Source: Brenneria corticis (lineage in GTDB: Bacteria; Pseudomonadota; Gammaproteobacteria; Enterobacterales; Enterobacteriaceae). Taken from it: a stretch of 64,000 nt of DNA. Both the position numbers and the translations under genes were made by a program. A model generated the notes under the pieces. It saw nothing but the letters and a program-made list of their open reading frames with translations, had not been told where the DNA came from and searched no databases. The DNA lies in NCBI RefSeq assembly GCF_003115855.1, contig NZ_KZ819092.1, positions 1 to 64,000 on the forward strand. Direction: 5' to 3'. Shown here piece after piece: positions 1 to 7,502 of the stretch (its first letter is position 1; every line of letters begins with the position of its first letter).

Positions 1-44
1 TGTCACGCAGGGGGTCGCGGGTTCGAGTCCCGTCCGTTCCGCCA
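1..44 (+). tRNA. tRNA-Asp (GTC), 3' part, cut by window edge
   Basis: The 44 bases are identical to the 3' part of the complete tRNA-Asp at 5499-5575, from the anticodon loop through the T arm to the encoded CCA. The 5' half lies outside the window. In E. coli the tRNA-Asp gene next to yafD (aspU) closes rRNA operon rrnH, so an rRNA operon probably ends just left of the window. That last point is inference from gene order. Confidence 0.95.
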
Positions 45-54
45 CTTATTGCAT

Positions 55-84
55 AAGCCCTGAGTTAACGCTCAGGGCTTTTTT
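55..84 (+). terminator. Rho-independent terminator after tRNA-Asp
   Basis: A 10-bp perfect stem (AAGCCCTGAG at 55-64 with CTCAGGGCTT at 71-80) closes a TTAACG loop and runs into a T tract at 79-84. It starts 11 bases after the CCA end of the tRNA, as expected for the end of a stable-RNA transcript. Confidence 0.9.
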
Positions 85-198
85 GCACGTCGATGATTTT
101 TATCTCCGGCTTGCATCGTCACAGTTACGCGGCCTATCCGCTATGCTATCCGTATCGGTAGTATGTTATTGCGTTGGTCGCATTAGTGCTGCCATGTA

Positions 199-227
199 TT
201 GAAAGTCTACTATACAATCTCTATAAC
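199..227 (+). promoter_or_regulatory. Putative sigma-70 promoter of yafD
   Basis: TTGAAA at 199-204 and TATAAC at 222-227 are separated by 17 bp, giving a predicted transcription start near 234. It lies upstream of the preferred yafD start at 290. It was identified by eye only. Confidence 0.45.
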
Positions 228-289
228 AGAAGCGTACCTTTGATCCATTAAAGGTGTTTGAGGTACTGGAATCTATAGCAAGGCGTGGC

Positions 290-1087
290 GTGCGAAAAAA
301 AACATATGCGATGAGGTATGTAGCTGGTCAGCCGGCAGAGCGTATCTTTTCCCCCGGAACAATGCATCATCTGGAGCAAGTGCTGCCGTCAGGTCCACTG
401 CTGCTGGAGAAAGATGTTTTACGCGTCATGGTGTGGAATATCTTTAAGCAGCAAAGAATGAACTGGCTTTCTGTTTTGCAGGACTTCGGCAGAGACGCGC
501 AGTTGGTGCTATTGCAGGAGGCGCAAAGCTCGCCGGAGCTTATTCGTTTTGCAACCTCTAACTATCTTTCTACCGATCAGGTGCCGGCGATTATTTTGCC
601 GCAACACCCTTCGGGCGTAATGACATTGTCCGCTGCTCAACCTATGTACTGCTGCCCGTTACGGGAAAAAGAGCCCTTGCTGCGGTTATCCAAATCGGCG
701 TTGGTAACGGTCTATTCATTGCCCGACGGCCGCCAGTTGATGGTAATTAACATTCATGCGGTAAATTTCAGTTTCGGCGTTGAAGTGTACAGCAAGCAGC
801 TTGAAACCATCGGAGAGCAGCTGATACACCATCACGGTCCGGTAGTCATGGCGGGGGACTTCAATGCCTGGAGTCAGCCTCGCATCAGGGCGCTTTATCG
901 GTTTGCTACCAGGATGGCGTTACAGGAGGTGGGCTTTATTGACGACTACCGTCGCCGGGTGTTCGGTCGCCCTCTGGATTTTGTATTCTATCGGGATCTG
1001 ACGGTGGTCCAATCTTCCATCCTGGTTACCCAGGCATCGGATCACAACCCCTTGCTGGTTGAGTTTCAGCTCAATAGCTGGAAATAA
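290..1087 (+). CDS. yafD: YafD, endonuclease/exonuclease/phosphatase family protein
   Basis: The 265-residue product belongs to the metal-dependent endonuclease/exonuclease/phosphatase fold. The family signatures occur in order: WNI(F/Y)KQQR near the N-terminus, LLQEAQ with the metal-binding Glu, AGDFNAWS, and the C-terminal SDHNPLL with the catalytic Asp-His pair. Length and sequence match E. coli YafD, whose substrate is not established. The reading frame stays open to a GTG at 254, but the GTG at 290 (VRKKTYAMRYV) aligns with the E. coli start and has an AAGG 6 bases upstream, so I use it. It is convergent with mltD. E. coli has dkgB and yafC before it; both are absent here. Confidence 0.9.
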   Translation: MRKKTYAMRYVAGQPAERIFSPGTMHHLEQVLPSGPLLLEKDVLRVMVWNIFKQQRMNWLSVLQDFGRDAQLVLLQEAQSSPELIRFATSNYLSTDQVPAIILPQHPSGVMTLSAAQPMYCCPLREKEPLLRLSKSALVTVYSLPDGRQLMVINIHAVNFSFGVEVYSKQLETIGEQLIHHHGPVVMAGDFNAWSQPRIRALYRFATRMALQEVGFIDDYRRRVFGRPLDFVFYRDLTVVQSSILVTQASDHNPLLVEFQLNSWK

Positions 1088-1101
1088 AACACGCCAACCA
1101 T

Positions 1102-1130
1102 AAAAAAACTGCCATATAGGCAGTTTTTTA
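1102..1130. terminator. Bidirectional terminator between yafD and mltD
   Basis: ACTGCC (1108-1113) pairs with GGCAGT (1119-1124). It is flanked by an A run on the left and a T run on the right, so it can end transcripts from both convergent genes. Confidence 0.85.
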
Positions 1131-1141
1131 ATCAGAAAGGC

Positions 1142-2527
1142 TTACGACTCTGGTTGGGTGTTTTTACTGACGTAGAGCGTCAGTCGATCGCCGGGCTGGA
1201 TATTGGCATTTTTGTTGATTACCGTATTCCAGCGCATAACATCAGCGATATTTACACCATGACGCTTGGCAATGCTGGCAAGTGAGTCACCTTTACGAAC
1301 CTGATAGGTGATTGACCCGCCTTTACCGCCGCTGCCATTATCAACGTCAGACACTTGAGCAACTTGCAAGGTTTGACCAACCTTCAGCGCATTTGCGCTA
1401 CGCAGATTGTTCCAGCTTTGCAAATCTCTGGTGCTGACCTTCAACCGTGCGGCAATGGCGGATAACGTATCGCCAGCGCGCACCTTATACTGCGACTCCT
1501 GCGTTGACTGCGCCAGACGAGTTGGCTGGATCGCGGCGATATCGCTATCTGCCAGAGAATCCTTCAACTGCTCAACGTGAGCTTTCGGCACCATAATGTA
1601 GTGCGGCCCGTTAGGCGCGGTCACATTACGTTTGTAGCCCGAGTTATAGCTCTTCAGTTTGTTCAACGGCAGGCCAGCCATCTCAGCCGCTTGCGTCAAC
1701 TGCATCTGCTGCCCGACTTCAACTCTGGCCAATGCACGGCTTTCGTTTGGTTTGGGCAGGCTAACGCCGTATTTTTTGCTATTCTTAAGTATATCGCTCA
1801 AGGCCAACATTTTTGGAACATAGATGGACGTTTCGCGAGGTAACGCCAATGCCCAGAAGTTCGTTGCTTTGCCTTGTGCTTTATTGGCTTTAATAGCCTT
1901 CATGACGCGGCCTTCGCCACTGTTATAGGCAGCGACGGTTAATAACCAGTCGCCGTCAAACATGTTGTTGAGGCGTTGCATCATATCCAGCGCGGCGGTC
2001 GTCGACGCGACAACGTCGCGGCGTCCGTCATACCACTGGTTTTGTTTCAAACCATAATTACGCCCCGTGCCAGGGATGATCTGCCATAGCCCTGCGGCAT
2101 TGGCGGATGATGTGGCCTGAGGGTCAAAAGCGCTCTCCACTATGGGTAGCAGTACTAGTTCCATCGGCATCTTACGTTGTTTAATCTGCTCGACAATCCA
2201 GTACATGTACGGCTCTGCCCGTAATGTTACATCGTGGAGATAGCTCTTGTGTTTTAAATAACGCCTTTTTTGTTCGCGGATCCGGGCGTTTTCCGGAACC
2301 TCCATCTTCAGCTCGTCGCCAATAAAGTTCCACAGATCTCGTTGCGCGCCGCTGTCATCGTCCAGCCACCGCGCCGAGGTCTCTCGACCCTCTGCGTACC
2401 TTGCTGCTTCACTTTGACTTGCCGAAGACAGACTCTGTGCATGCTGCTTGGGTTGAGAGGTATCGTTAGGCGGTACCTGGCAACCAGCCAGCAAGACTGA
2501 GGCGATAAGTATCGCTTTAGCCTTCAT
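1142..2527 (-). CDS. mltD: Membrane-bound lytic murein transglycosylase D
   Basis: The 461-residue lipoprotein cleaves the glycan strands of peptidoglycan, forming 1,6-anhydro-muropeptides. The N-terminus is a lipoprotein signal with lipobox LLAGC (Cys16). The SLT (GH23) domain carries the catalytic Glu131 in PIVESAFDP and the GLWQIIPGTG motif. Two LysM peptidoglycan-binding repeats follow, near residues 346-390 and 408-453, each starting Y(K/Q)VR(A/K)GD. Length is close to E. coli MltD. Its 3' end shares a terminator with yafD. The divergently expected yafE of E. coli is missing. Confidence 0.97.
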   Translation of the reverse strand: MKAKAILIASVLLAGCQVPPNDTSQPKQHAQSLSSASQSEAARYAEGRETSARWLDDDSGAQRDLWNFIGDELKMEVPENARIREQKRRYLKHKSYLHDVTLRAEPYMYWIVEQIKQRKMPMELVLLPIVESAFDPQATSSANAAGLWQIIPGTGRNYGLKQNQWYDGRRDVVASTTAALDMMQRLNNMFDGDWLLTVAAYNSGEGRVMKAIKANKAQGKATNFWALALPRETSIYVPKMLALSDILKNSKKYGVSLPKPNESRALARVEVGQQMQLTQAAEMAGLPLNKLKSYNSGYKRNVTAPNGPHYIMVPKAHVEQLKDSLADSDIAAIQPTRLAQSTQESQYKVRAGDTLSAIAARLKVSTRDLQSWNNLRSANALKVGQTLQVAQVSDVDNGSGGKGGSITYQVRKGDSLASIAKRHGVNIADVMRWNTVINKNANIQPGDRLTLYVSKNTQPES

Positions 2528-2598
2528 ATGTGTGTCAAATCGTTGCTTAAAAGACGAGCAATAATACTTTGATTAGGGGAGCAGCACAACATAAACCT

Positions 2599-3354
2599 TT
2601 AGAAGCCGTCTTTCTTGCTACGTAGCTGAGCAAATGCTTGCCAATTCTCCATGCTTTCAGGTTTTGATGATATTTTTCTTTTAAAATCAATATCATGGCA
2701 TCTAAGAAAAAGGTTGATTTTTCGCTCCAGCCCCAGGGTCGTCGGCAAAGTAGACTGTGACTTTTCGCGTATCTGCCTGATTTTATGAAGGTAGGCCTTA
2801 ATAGTGGGCTCTTCAGGCCAGACGGCGTGAGCGAATTCCAGATTCGCAAGGGTATATTCATGGGCGCAGCAGATTAGCGTGTCATCGGGTAGGTCGGATA
2901 TTTTTTTAATTGAATCATACATTTGCTTTGGCGTGCCTTCGAAGATTCGCCCGCATCCGCCGGAAAAAAGGGTGTCTCCGCAGAATAAAAAAGGGCGGCT
3001 ATAATAAGCAATATGTCCTGCTGTATGACCGGGAACGGCCAGCACGGAAAAGTCCGAATTTAGCAGCGACAGGGTATCTCCCTCTTCAACGACGGTCGTT
3101 GTGCCGCTTTTTTGGGTTTCCCGGGGACCAAAAACCGGCAGATGCGCATAATGTTCGACAATAGCGGCGACGCCCCCGACATGGTCGTGATGATGGTGAG
3201 TCAGCAAAATCGCCTCAGGCGTCAACCGATGTTTGCCAAGCGCGTCCAGCACCGGTTGCGCTTCGCCGGGATCGACGATGACACAGTGATTTTCTTTGTT
3301 ACTCAATAACCAAATGTAGTTGTCCTGAAGTGCCGCAATACTGATAAGATTCAT
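2599..3354 (-). CDS. gloB: Hydroxyacylglutathione hydrolase (glyoxalase II)
   Basis: This 251-residue metallo-beta-lactamase-fold enzyme hydrolyses S-lactoylglutathione to lactate and glutathione, the second step of methylglyoxal detoxification in the cytosol. The binuclear metal motif THHHHDH gives His53, His55, Asp57 and His58. Further ligands sit in VPGHTAGH, FCGDTLFSGGCGR and CAHEYTLAN. The length equals the E. coli enzyme. It is divergent from the methyltransferase gene at 3397, with 42 bp between starts, as in E. coli gloB/yafS. Confidence 0.97.
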   Translation of the reverse strand: MNLISIAALQDNYIWLLSNKENHCVIVDPGEAQPVLDALGKHRLTPEAILLTHHHHDHVGGVAAIVEHYAHLPVFGPRETQKSGTTTVVEEGDTLSLLNSDFSVLAVPGHTAGHIAYYSRPFLFCGDTLFSGGCGRIFEGTPKQMYDSIKKISDLPDDTLICCAHEYTLANLEFAHAVWPEEPTIKAYLHKIRQIREKSQSTLPTTLGLERKINLFLRCHDIDFKRKISSKPESMENWQAFAQLRSKKDGF

Positions 3355-3396
3355 GGAGTACCTCGTTTTGTATCAGCCTGGGGAAGATAATAGAAC

Positions 3397-4107
3397 ATGA
3401 AGCCAGCACAAACATCTCAGACGGTTGCGGTTCCCGGCTCTTGGGATGATATCCCCGGAGGAAGATATTACCGCGAATCGCTTGAGAAGGCGCTGTCGCC
3501 CTGGTGGCCGAAGCTGTTCGGCTTTCATCTGTTGAAAATCGGGGCGTTGAGTGCGGCAACGGAGATAACGGAGTGCGCTATTGCGCATCAGGTCAATGTC
3601 GCGCCCGCCGGAGATAATATTCAGGTTATTGCCGATCCGCATCAACTGCCTTTTGCCGAGAAATCGGTTGATGCCTGTCTGCTGATACAAACGCTCTCCT
3701 ATTCCGCCGATCCGCACCGCATATTGCGGGAGGTGGACCGTGTGCTGATTGACGACGGCTGGTTGATATTGAGCAGCTTCAACCCGGTGAGCCTGCTGGG
3801 GGTGGCAAAACTTATCCCAGGGTTAAACAGACGGCAGCCCTATTGCAGCCGCATGTTTACGCAAATGCGCATGATGGACTGGCTCGGTCTGCTGAATTAT
3901 GAGGTGATCCATCACGCCAGCCTTCAGGTCACCCCATGGAGAAAAAACAGGGGAAAATTGAATAAACACCTGCCGGTATTCGGCTGCCTGTCGCTGATTA
4001 TCGCGCGTAAGCGAACCATCCCCCTGAGCCTTACGCCAATGCGTGCCCGGCTTTGTAAAGTCCCTTTGCGGCGCACGGTCGGCGTGACGAAAATTTACCG
4101 TAGCTGA
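3397..4107 (+). CDS. yafS: Class I SAM-dependent methyltransferase (YafS-like)
   Basis: The 236-residue product resembles E. coli YafS in length and position between gloB and rnhA. A type-11 methyltransferase core is visible as DPHQLPFAEKSVDAC, LLIQTLSYSADPHRILRE and VDRVLIDDGWLILSSFNP. The glycine-rich SAM motif I is weak, with IGALSAATEITE standing where G-x-G-x-G is normal, so enzymatic activity is likely but not certain. The C-terminus is basic. The substrate is unknown. It is convergent with rnhA, with 7 bp between the stops. Confidence 0.85.
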   Translation: MKPAQTSQTVAVPGSWDDIPGGRYYRESLEKALSPWWPKLFGFHLLKIGALSAATEITECAIAHQVNVAPAGDNIQVIADPHQLPFAEKSVDACLLIQTLSYSADPHRILREVDRVLIDDGWLILSSFNPVSLLGVAKLIPGLNRRQPYCSRMFTQMRMMDWLGLLNYEVIHHASLQVTPWRKNRGKLNKHLPVFGCLSLIIARKRTIPLSLTPMRARLCKVPLRRTVGVTKIYRS

Positions 4108-4114
4108 AAATCCG

Positions 4115-4579
4115 TTATTCGGGTTTATATCCGATATCATCCAGCGTTGGCGCGCTGGCGGCGCTGCGGGCAAGCTCGTCGCAGCGCTCATTCTCAGGAT
4201 GGCCGGCATGGCCTTTCACCCATTCCCAGCGCAGCGTATGGTGCTGAATCGCCTGATCCAGGCGCTGCCAGAGATCGACATTTTTCACCGGTTTTTTATC
4301 CGCGGTTTTCCAGCCGCGCTTTTTCCAGTTGTGGATCCACTTGGTGATCCCCTGGCGCACATACTGGCTGTCGGTGCTTAACACCACCTCGCAGGGTGAG
4401 GTCAGGGTTTCAAGCGCGGCGATGGCGGCCATCAGCTCCATGCGATTATTGGTGGTCAACCGATAACCCGCACTCAGGGTTTTTTCATGCTGTTTATAGC
4501 GCAGCAAGGCGCCGTAACCGCCGGGGCCCGGATTACCGAGGCAAGATCCATCGGTGAAAATCTCTACCTGTTTAAGCAT
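4115..4579 (-). CDS. rnhA: Ribonuclease HI
   Basis: The 154-residue enzyme cuts the RNA strand of RNA-DNA hybrids and removes R-loops and primer remnants. The four acidic active-site residues are visible: Asp10 (FTDGSC), Glu in NNRMELMA, Asp in LSTDSQYV and Asp in ERCDELAR. The frame is open upstream to 4681, but the ATG at 4579 (MLKQVEIF) gives the standard family N-terminus. It is divergent from dnaQ with 55 bp between starts, the same arrangement as E. coli. Confidence 0.97.
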   Translation of the reverse strand: MLKQVEIFTDGSCLGNPGPGGYGALLRYKQHEKTLSAGYRLTTNNRMELMAAIAALETLTSPCEVVLSTDSQYVRQGITKWIHNWKKRGWKTADKKPVKNVDLWQRLDQAIQHHTLRWEWVKGHAGHPENERCDELARSAASAPTLDDIGYKPE

Positions 4580-4634
4580 CTCTGGTAGACTCTTCCTTAT
4601 GGTGAAAACGGCAAGTCTGACATAAACGAAAACG

Positions 4635-5372
4635 ATGAGCACTGAAATTACGCGACAAATCGTCCTGGATACTGAAACCACCGGTATGAATAAACTGGGG
4701 GTTCACTACGAAGGGCACAAAATCATCGAAATTGGCGCTGTTGAGGTGATTAACCGTCGTCTGACCGGGCGCCACTTCCATGTGTATATCAAGCCCGATC
4801 GTCTGGTCGATCCAGAAGCCTATAACGTGCACGGCATCAGCGATGAGTTTCTGGCGAACCGGCCGACCTATGCGGAGATTGCCGATGAATTTCTCGACTT
4901 TATCCGCGGCGCCGAGCTGGTTATCCATAACGCGATGTTTGATATCGGCTTTATGGACTATGAATTCCGGATGCTCAATCGGGAAATACCCAAGACGGAA
5001 ACCTTCTGCAAGATAACCGATAGCCTGTTAATGGCGCGTAAGATATTTCCGGGCAAGCGGAACAATCTGGATGCGTTATGCGATCGCTATCAGATAGATA
5101 ACAGTAAACGAACGCTGCACGGCGCCTTGCTCGATGCCGAAATTCTGGCGGAAGTCTATCTGGCGATGACGGGCGGCCAGACATCGCTGGCGTTCTCGAT
5201 GGAAGGGGAGACGCAACGTCAGGAGAATGAAAGCGAAAGCATTCAGCGCATTGTCCGTCCTGCCTCGGCGCTGAAGGTATTATACGCCAGCGATGAAGAG
5301 CTGCTGGCGCATGAGAAACGGCTGGATTTGATCGCCAAAAAGGGCGGAAGCTGTCTGTGGCGCGGTGAATAG
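4635..5372 (+). CDS. dnaQ: DNA polymerase III epsilon subunit (3'-5' proofreading exonuclease)
   Basis: The 245-residue proofreading subunit of the replicative polymerase core has a DEDDh exonuclease domain. Exo I is LDTETTGM, Exo II is IHNAMFDIGFMDYE, and Exo III lies in HGALLDAEILAEVY with the catalytic His. After residue about 185 comes the linker and the C-terminal segment that binds the alpha subunit. Its start overlaps the regulatory space of rnhA on the other strand. A tRNA-Asp gene follows 126 bp downstream. Confidence 0.97.
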   Translation: MSTEITRQIVLDTETTGMNKLGVHYEGHKIIEIGAVEVINRRLTGRHFHVYIKPDRLVDPEAYNVHGISDEFLANRPTYAEIADEFLDFIRGAELVIHNAMFDIGFMDYEFRMLNREIPKTETFCKITDSLLMARKIFPGKRNNLDALCDRYQIDNSKRTLHGALLDAEILAEVYLAMTGGQTSLAFSMEGETQRQENESESIQRIVRPASALKVLYASDEELLAHEKRLDLIAKKGGSCLWRGE

Positions 5373-5444
5373 TATCGCGGCGGCGAGGGAATAGACGTTC
5401 AGCTGAAATTATAAGCAAACAGAAGCGGTTAGTCATAAAAACCA

Positions 5445-5473
5445 TTGACGTAATAGTAGCGCCATCTTAGTAT
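5445..5473 (+). promoter_or_regulatory. Promoter of tRNA-Asp
   Basis: TTGACG (5445-5450), a 17-bp spacer and TAGTAT (5468-5473) form a strong sigma-70 promoter. The predicted start is near 5480, about 19 bases before the mature tRNA. A C-rich stretch follows the -10, as is common for stringently controlled stable-RNA promoters. Confidence 0.75.
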
Positions 5474-5498
5474 TCACCCCGCTCGATGAGCACAGAGT

Positions 5499-5575
5499 GG
5501 AGCGGTAGTTCAGTTGGTTAGAATACCTGCCTGTCACGCAGGGGGTCGCGGGTTCGAGTCCCGTCCGTTCCGCCA
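5499..5575 (+). tRNA. aspV: tRNA-Asp (GTC)
   Basis: A complete 77-base tRNA with encoded CCA. The acceptor stem is GGAGCGG/CCGTTCC, with D loop AGTTGGTT, anticodon loop CTGTCAC (GTC at 5533-5535) and T loop TTCGAGT. It corresponds to E. coli aspV, the tRNA-Asp downstream of dnaQ. Its 3' half and the five bases after CCA are identical to the copy at the left edge of the window. GluQ (22238-23158) is the enzyme that glutamylates the queuosine of this tRNA. Confidence 0.98.
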
Positions 5576-5617
5576 CTTATCTATTCCGGGATGTTCCTAT
5601 ACATCTCTGGATGAATG

Positions 5618-5654
5618 AAAACCGTATCGCTGTCAAAGGCATACGGTTTTTTTT
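5618..5654 (+). terminator. Terminator after tRNA-Asp
   Basis: AAAACCGTAT (5618-5627) pairs with ATACGGTTTT (5641-5650) and is followed by more T residues to 5654. It lies 43 bases behind the tRNA end. Confidence 0.85.
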
Positions 5655-5694
5655 CGTCTCTATGATATCCCTGACATAGCGGTGTATCCGGCGT

Positions 5695-5739
5695 AAAATG
5701 GCCCACGCGCCGGAAAGAGAAATTTCGTAGGCCATTTTT
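5695..5739. other. Long-loop inverted repeat with terminator-like ends
   Basis: AAAATGGCC (5695-5703) is the reverse complement of GGCCATTTT (5730-5738), with 26 bases between and A/T runs at the outer ends. It stands between the tRNA-Asp terminator and the toxin-antitoxin promoter, with no gene next to it. It could be a bidirectional terminator left from a lost gene. I see no coding sequence in 5576-5811. Confidence 0.4.
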
Positions 5740-5811
5740 GTGGCACGCTATCCCTGACGGGGCCACCCTGACAAAATGAAAAAAACGCGGTACGAAACTA
5801 AAATCCGAACG

Positions 5812-5857
5812 TTGGTTCTTTTTATGAACTAAACTAAGATGACTTAGTCCGTTAGTT
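5812..5857 (+). promoter_or_regulatory. Promoter and palindromic operator of the toxin-antitoxin operon
   Basis: TTGGTT (5812-5817), a 17-bp gap and TAAGAT (5835-5840) form a plausible promoter. Overlapping the -10 is a perfect palindrome, ACTAAG (5833-5838), four bases, CTTAGT (5843-5848). It is flanked by a further imperfect pair, AACTAA (5827-5832) and TTAGTT (5852-5857). Phd-type antitoxins repress their own operon by binding such palindromes. Assignment as the operator is inference. Confidence 0.55.
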
Positions 5858-5871
5858 TGTCTGGAGGCGTT

Positions 5872-6117
5872 ATGCAAACCGTGAACATTCATGAGGCGAA
5901 AACCCATTTATCCCGGCTGGTTGAGATGGCCGCGAAGGGAGAGTCCTTTATCATCGCCAAAGCCGGTAAGCCGTTGGTCAAAGTAACGGCATTAAGCGCG
6001 CCGGAGCCTCAGCAGGAAAGGCGGTTAGGGTTTATGGCGGGCAATATCAATGTGCCCGATGACTTTGACCGCATGGGCGAAGGGGAGATTGAGCAGCTTT
6101 TCGGCGGTGACAAATGA
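5872..6117 (+). CDS. Phd/YefM-family antitoxin
   Basis: The 81-residue product begins MQTVNIHEAKTHLSRL, the typical N-terminal DNA-binding segment of Phd/YefM antitoxins, followed by GESFIIAKAGKPLVKV. The C-terminal part (about residues 52-81) would wrap and inhibit the toxin. A GGAG 6 bases upstream selects the ATG at 5872; an in-frame TTG at 5857 is less likely. It overlaps the toxin gene by 4 bases (ATGA), so translation is probably coupled. The pair sits directly behind a tRNA gene, a usual landing place for accessory DNA. Confidence 0.9.
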   Translation: MQTVNIHEAKTHLSRLVEMAAKGESFIIAKAGKPLVKVTALSAPEPQQERRLGFMAGNINVPDDFDRMGEGEIEQLFGGDK

Positions 6118-6500
6118 AATTTTTACTCGACACCCATGTGTTGCTGTGGGCGGCGGGCATGCCGGAAAAACTGTCTTCATCAACGGCGCGGTTGCTTGGT
6201 TCGCCGGAAAATGAGCTTTTTTTCAGCGTGGTCAGTCTGTGGGAAGTCGTCATCAAGCGCGGGCTGGGACGTGACGATTTTCAGGTCGATGCGCGACTGT
6301 TGCGCCGAGGGCTGCTGGATAATGGTTATAGCGAATTGCCTATCGCCAGCGAACATGTTGTCTTGGTCGAGAGTCTGCCTGCTGTTAACAAAGATCCATA
6401 CGATCGCCTGCTGGTGGCGCAGGCGACAGTGGAAGGCATTACGCTATTGACCGCCGATGCGCTGGTTGCACAGTATCCCGGTCCGATACAGAGAGTCTGA
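6114..6500 (+). CDS. VapC-type PIN-domain ribonuclease toxin
   Basis: The 128-residue PIN-domain protein has the expected acidic residues: Asp6 in LLDTHVLLW, Glu in VSLWEVVIK, Asp in NKDPYDRLL and Asp in LLTADALV. Toxins of this family cleave specific RNAs, often initiator tRNA or other tRNA anticodon loops. The target here is unknown. It forms a type II module with the overlapping antitoxin gene. It ends 15 bp from the convergent nrdF stop, with no clear terminator between. Confidence 0.9.
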   Translation: MKFLLDTHVLLWAAGMPEKLSSSTARLLGSPENELFFSVVSLWEVVIKRGLGRDDFQVDARLLRRGLLDNGYSELPIASEHVVLVESLPAVNKDPYDRLLVAQATVEGITLLTADALVAQYPGPIQRV

Positions 6501-6515
6501 CGCTTTTCCTGGCGA

Positions 6516-7478
6516 TTAAAAATCCCAATCCTCATCTTCGGTGTTTACCGCTTTGCCAATAACGTACGACGAACCGGAGCCTGAGAAGAAGTCATGGTTC
6601 TCGTCGGCGTTCGGCGAAAGCGCCGACAGGATCGCCGGGTTGACGTCAGTCATGCCGGCGGGAAATAGCGCCTCATAACCCAGATTCATCAGCGCCTTGT
6701 TGGCGTTATAGTGCAGAAATTTCTTCACATCTTCCGTCCAGCCGACGGCGTCATATAATTCCTGGGTATACAGCACTTCATTGTCATACAAATCCTGCAG
6801 CAGATCGTAGGCGAAGTTTTTCACCTGCTGCCGGCGGGCGGGGTCCGCCTTCGCCAGGCCCTGCTGGAATTTATAACCGATGTAGTACCCGTGTACCGCC
6901 TCATCGCGGATAATCAGCCGTATCAGATCCGCGGTATTGGTCAGCTTGGCGCGGCTCGACCAGTACATGGGCAGATAAAAGCCGGAATAGAACAGGAACG
7001 ACTCCAGAAATACGCTGGCGACCTTTTTCATCAGCGGGTCGTCGCTGCGGTAGTGATTGAGAATGATGGCCGCTTTTTTCTGCAGCGACGGATTCTCCTC
7101 GCTCCAGCGGTAGGCGTCGTCCACTTCGCTGGTCAGGCACAGCGTGGAAAAGATCGAACTGTAGGAGCGGGCGTGCACCGCTTCCATAAAGCTGATATTG
7201 GATAAAACCGCTTCCTCGTGAGGCGTTACCGCGTCGGGCATCAGCGTCGGCGCGCCCACGGTGTTCTGAATGGTATCCAGCAGCGTCAGCCCGGTAAACA
7301 CTCGAATGGTCAACTGCCGCTCCTGGGCGTTCAGCGTGCCCCAGGACGGAATGTCGTTGGATAACGGAACCTTTTCCGGCAGCCAGAAATTCGAGGTAAG
7401 CCGGTTCCAGACCTCCAGATCCTTGTCGTCTTCAATTTTGTTCCAGTTGACGGCCTGTACGCGCGTTAACGATGTCAT
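6516..7478 (-). CDS. nrdF: Class Ib ribonucleotide reductase, beta subunit
   Basis: The 320-residue small subunit houses the dimanganese (or diiron) cofactor and the tyrosyl radical. Metal-binding ExxH motifs are seen in SFMEAVHARSY and IIRDEAVHGYY, and the radical Tyr is in HARSYSSIF. The C-terminus EDEDWDF is the tail that docks on NrdE. An in-frame TTG at 7484 exists, but the ATG at 7478 has AAGGA at better spacing. It is the last gene of nrdHIEF, 24 bp after nrdE. In E. coli this operon is in another part of the chromosome (next to proVWX), so this is a synteny break. Confidence 0.97.
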   Translation of the reverse strand: MTSLTRVQAVNWNKIEDDKDLEVWNRLTSNFWLPEKVPLSNDIPSWGTLNAQERQLTIRVFTGLTLLDTIQNTVGAPTLMPDAVTPHEEAVLSNISFMEAVHARSYSSIFSTLCLTSEVDDAYRWSEENPSLQKKAAIILNHYRSDDPLMKKVASVFLESFLFYSGFYLPMYWSSRAKLTNTADLIRLIIRDEAVHGYYIGYKFQQGLAKADPARRQQVKNFAYDLLQDLYDNEVLYTQELYDAVGWTEDVKKFLHYNANKALMNLGYEALFPAGMTDVNPAILSALSPNADENHDFFSGSGSSYVIGKAVNTEDEDWDF

Positions 7479-7502
7479 GATCAAATTTCCTTCAGCGATA
7501 GC

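Noticed and set aside
5576..6500. Prophage or large island at tRNA-Asp
   Set aside because: No integrase or phage gene follows and no duplicated tRNA 3' end is found beyond the toxin gene. The other tRNA-Asp copy lies 5.5 kb upstream with core genes between.
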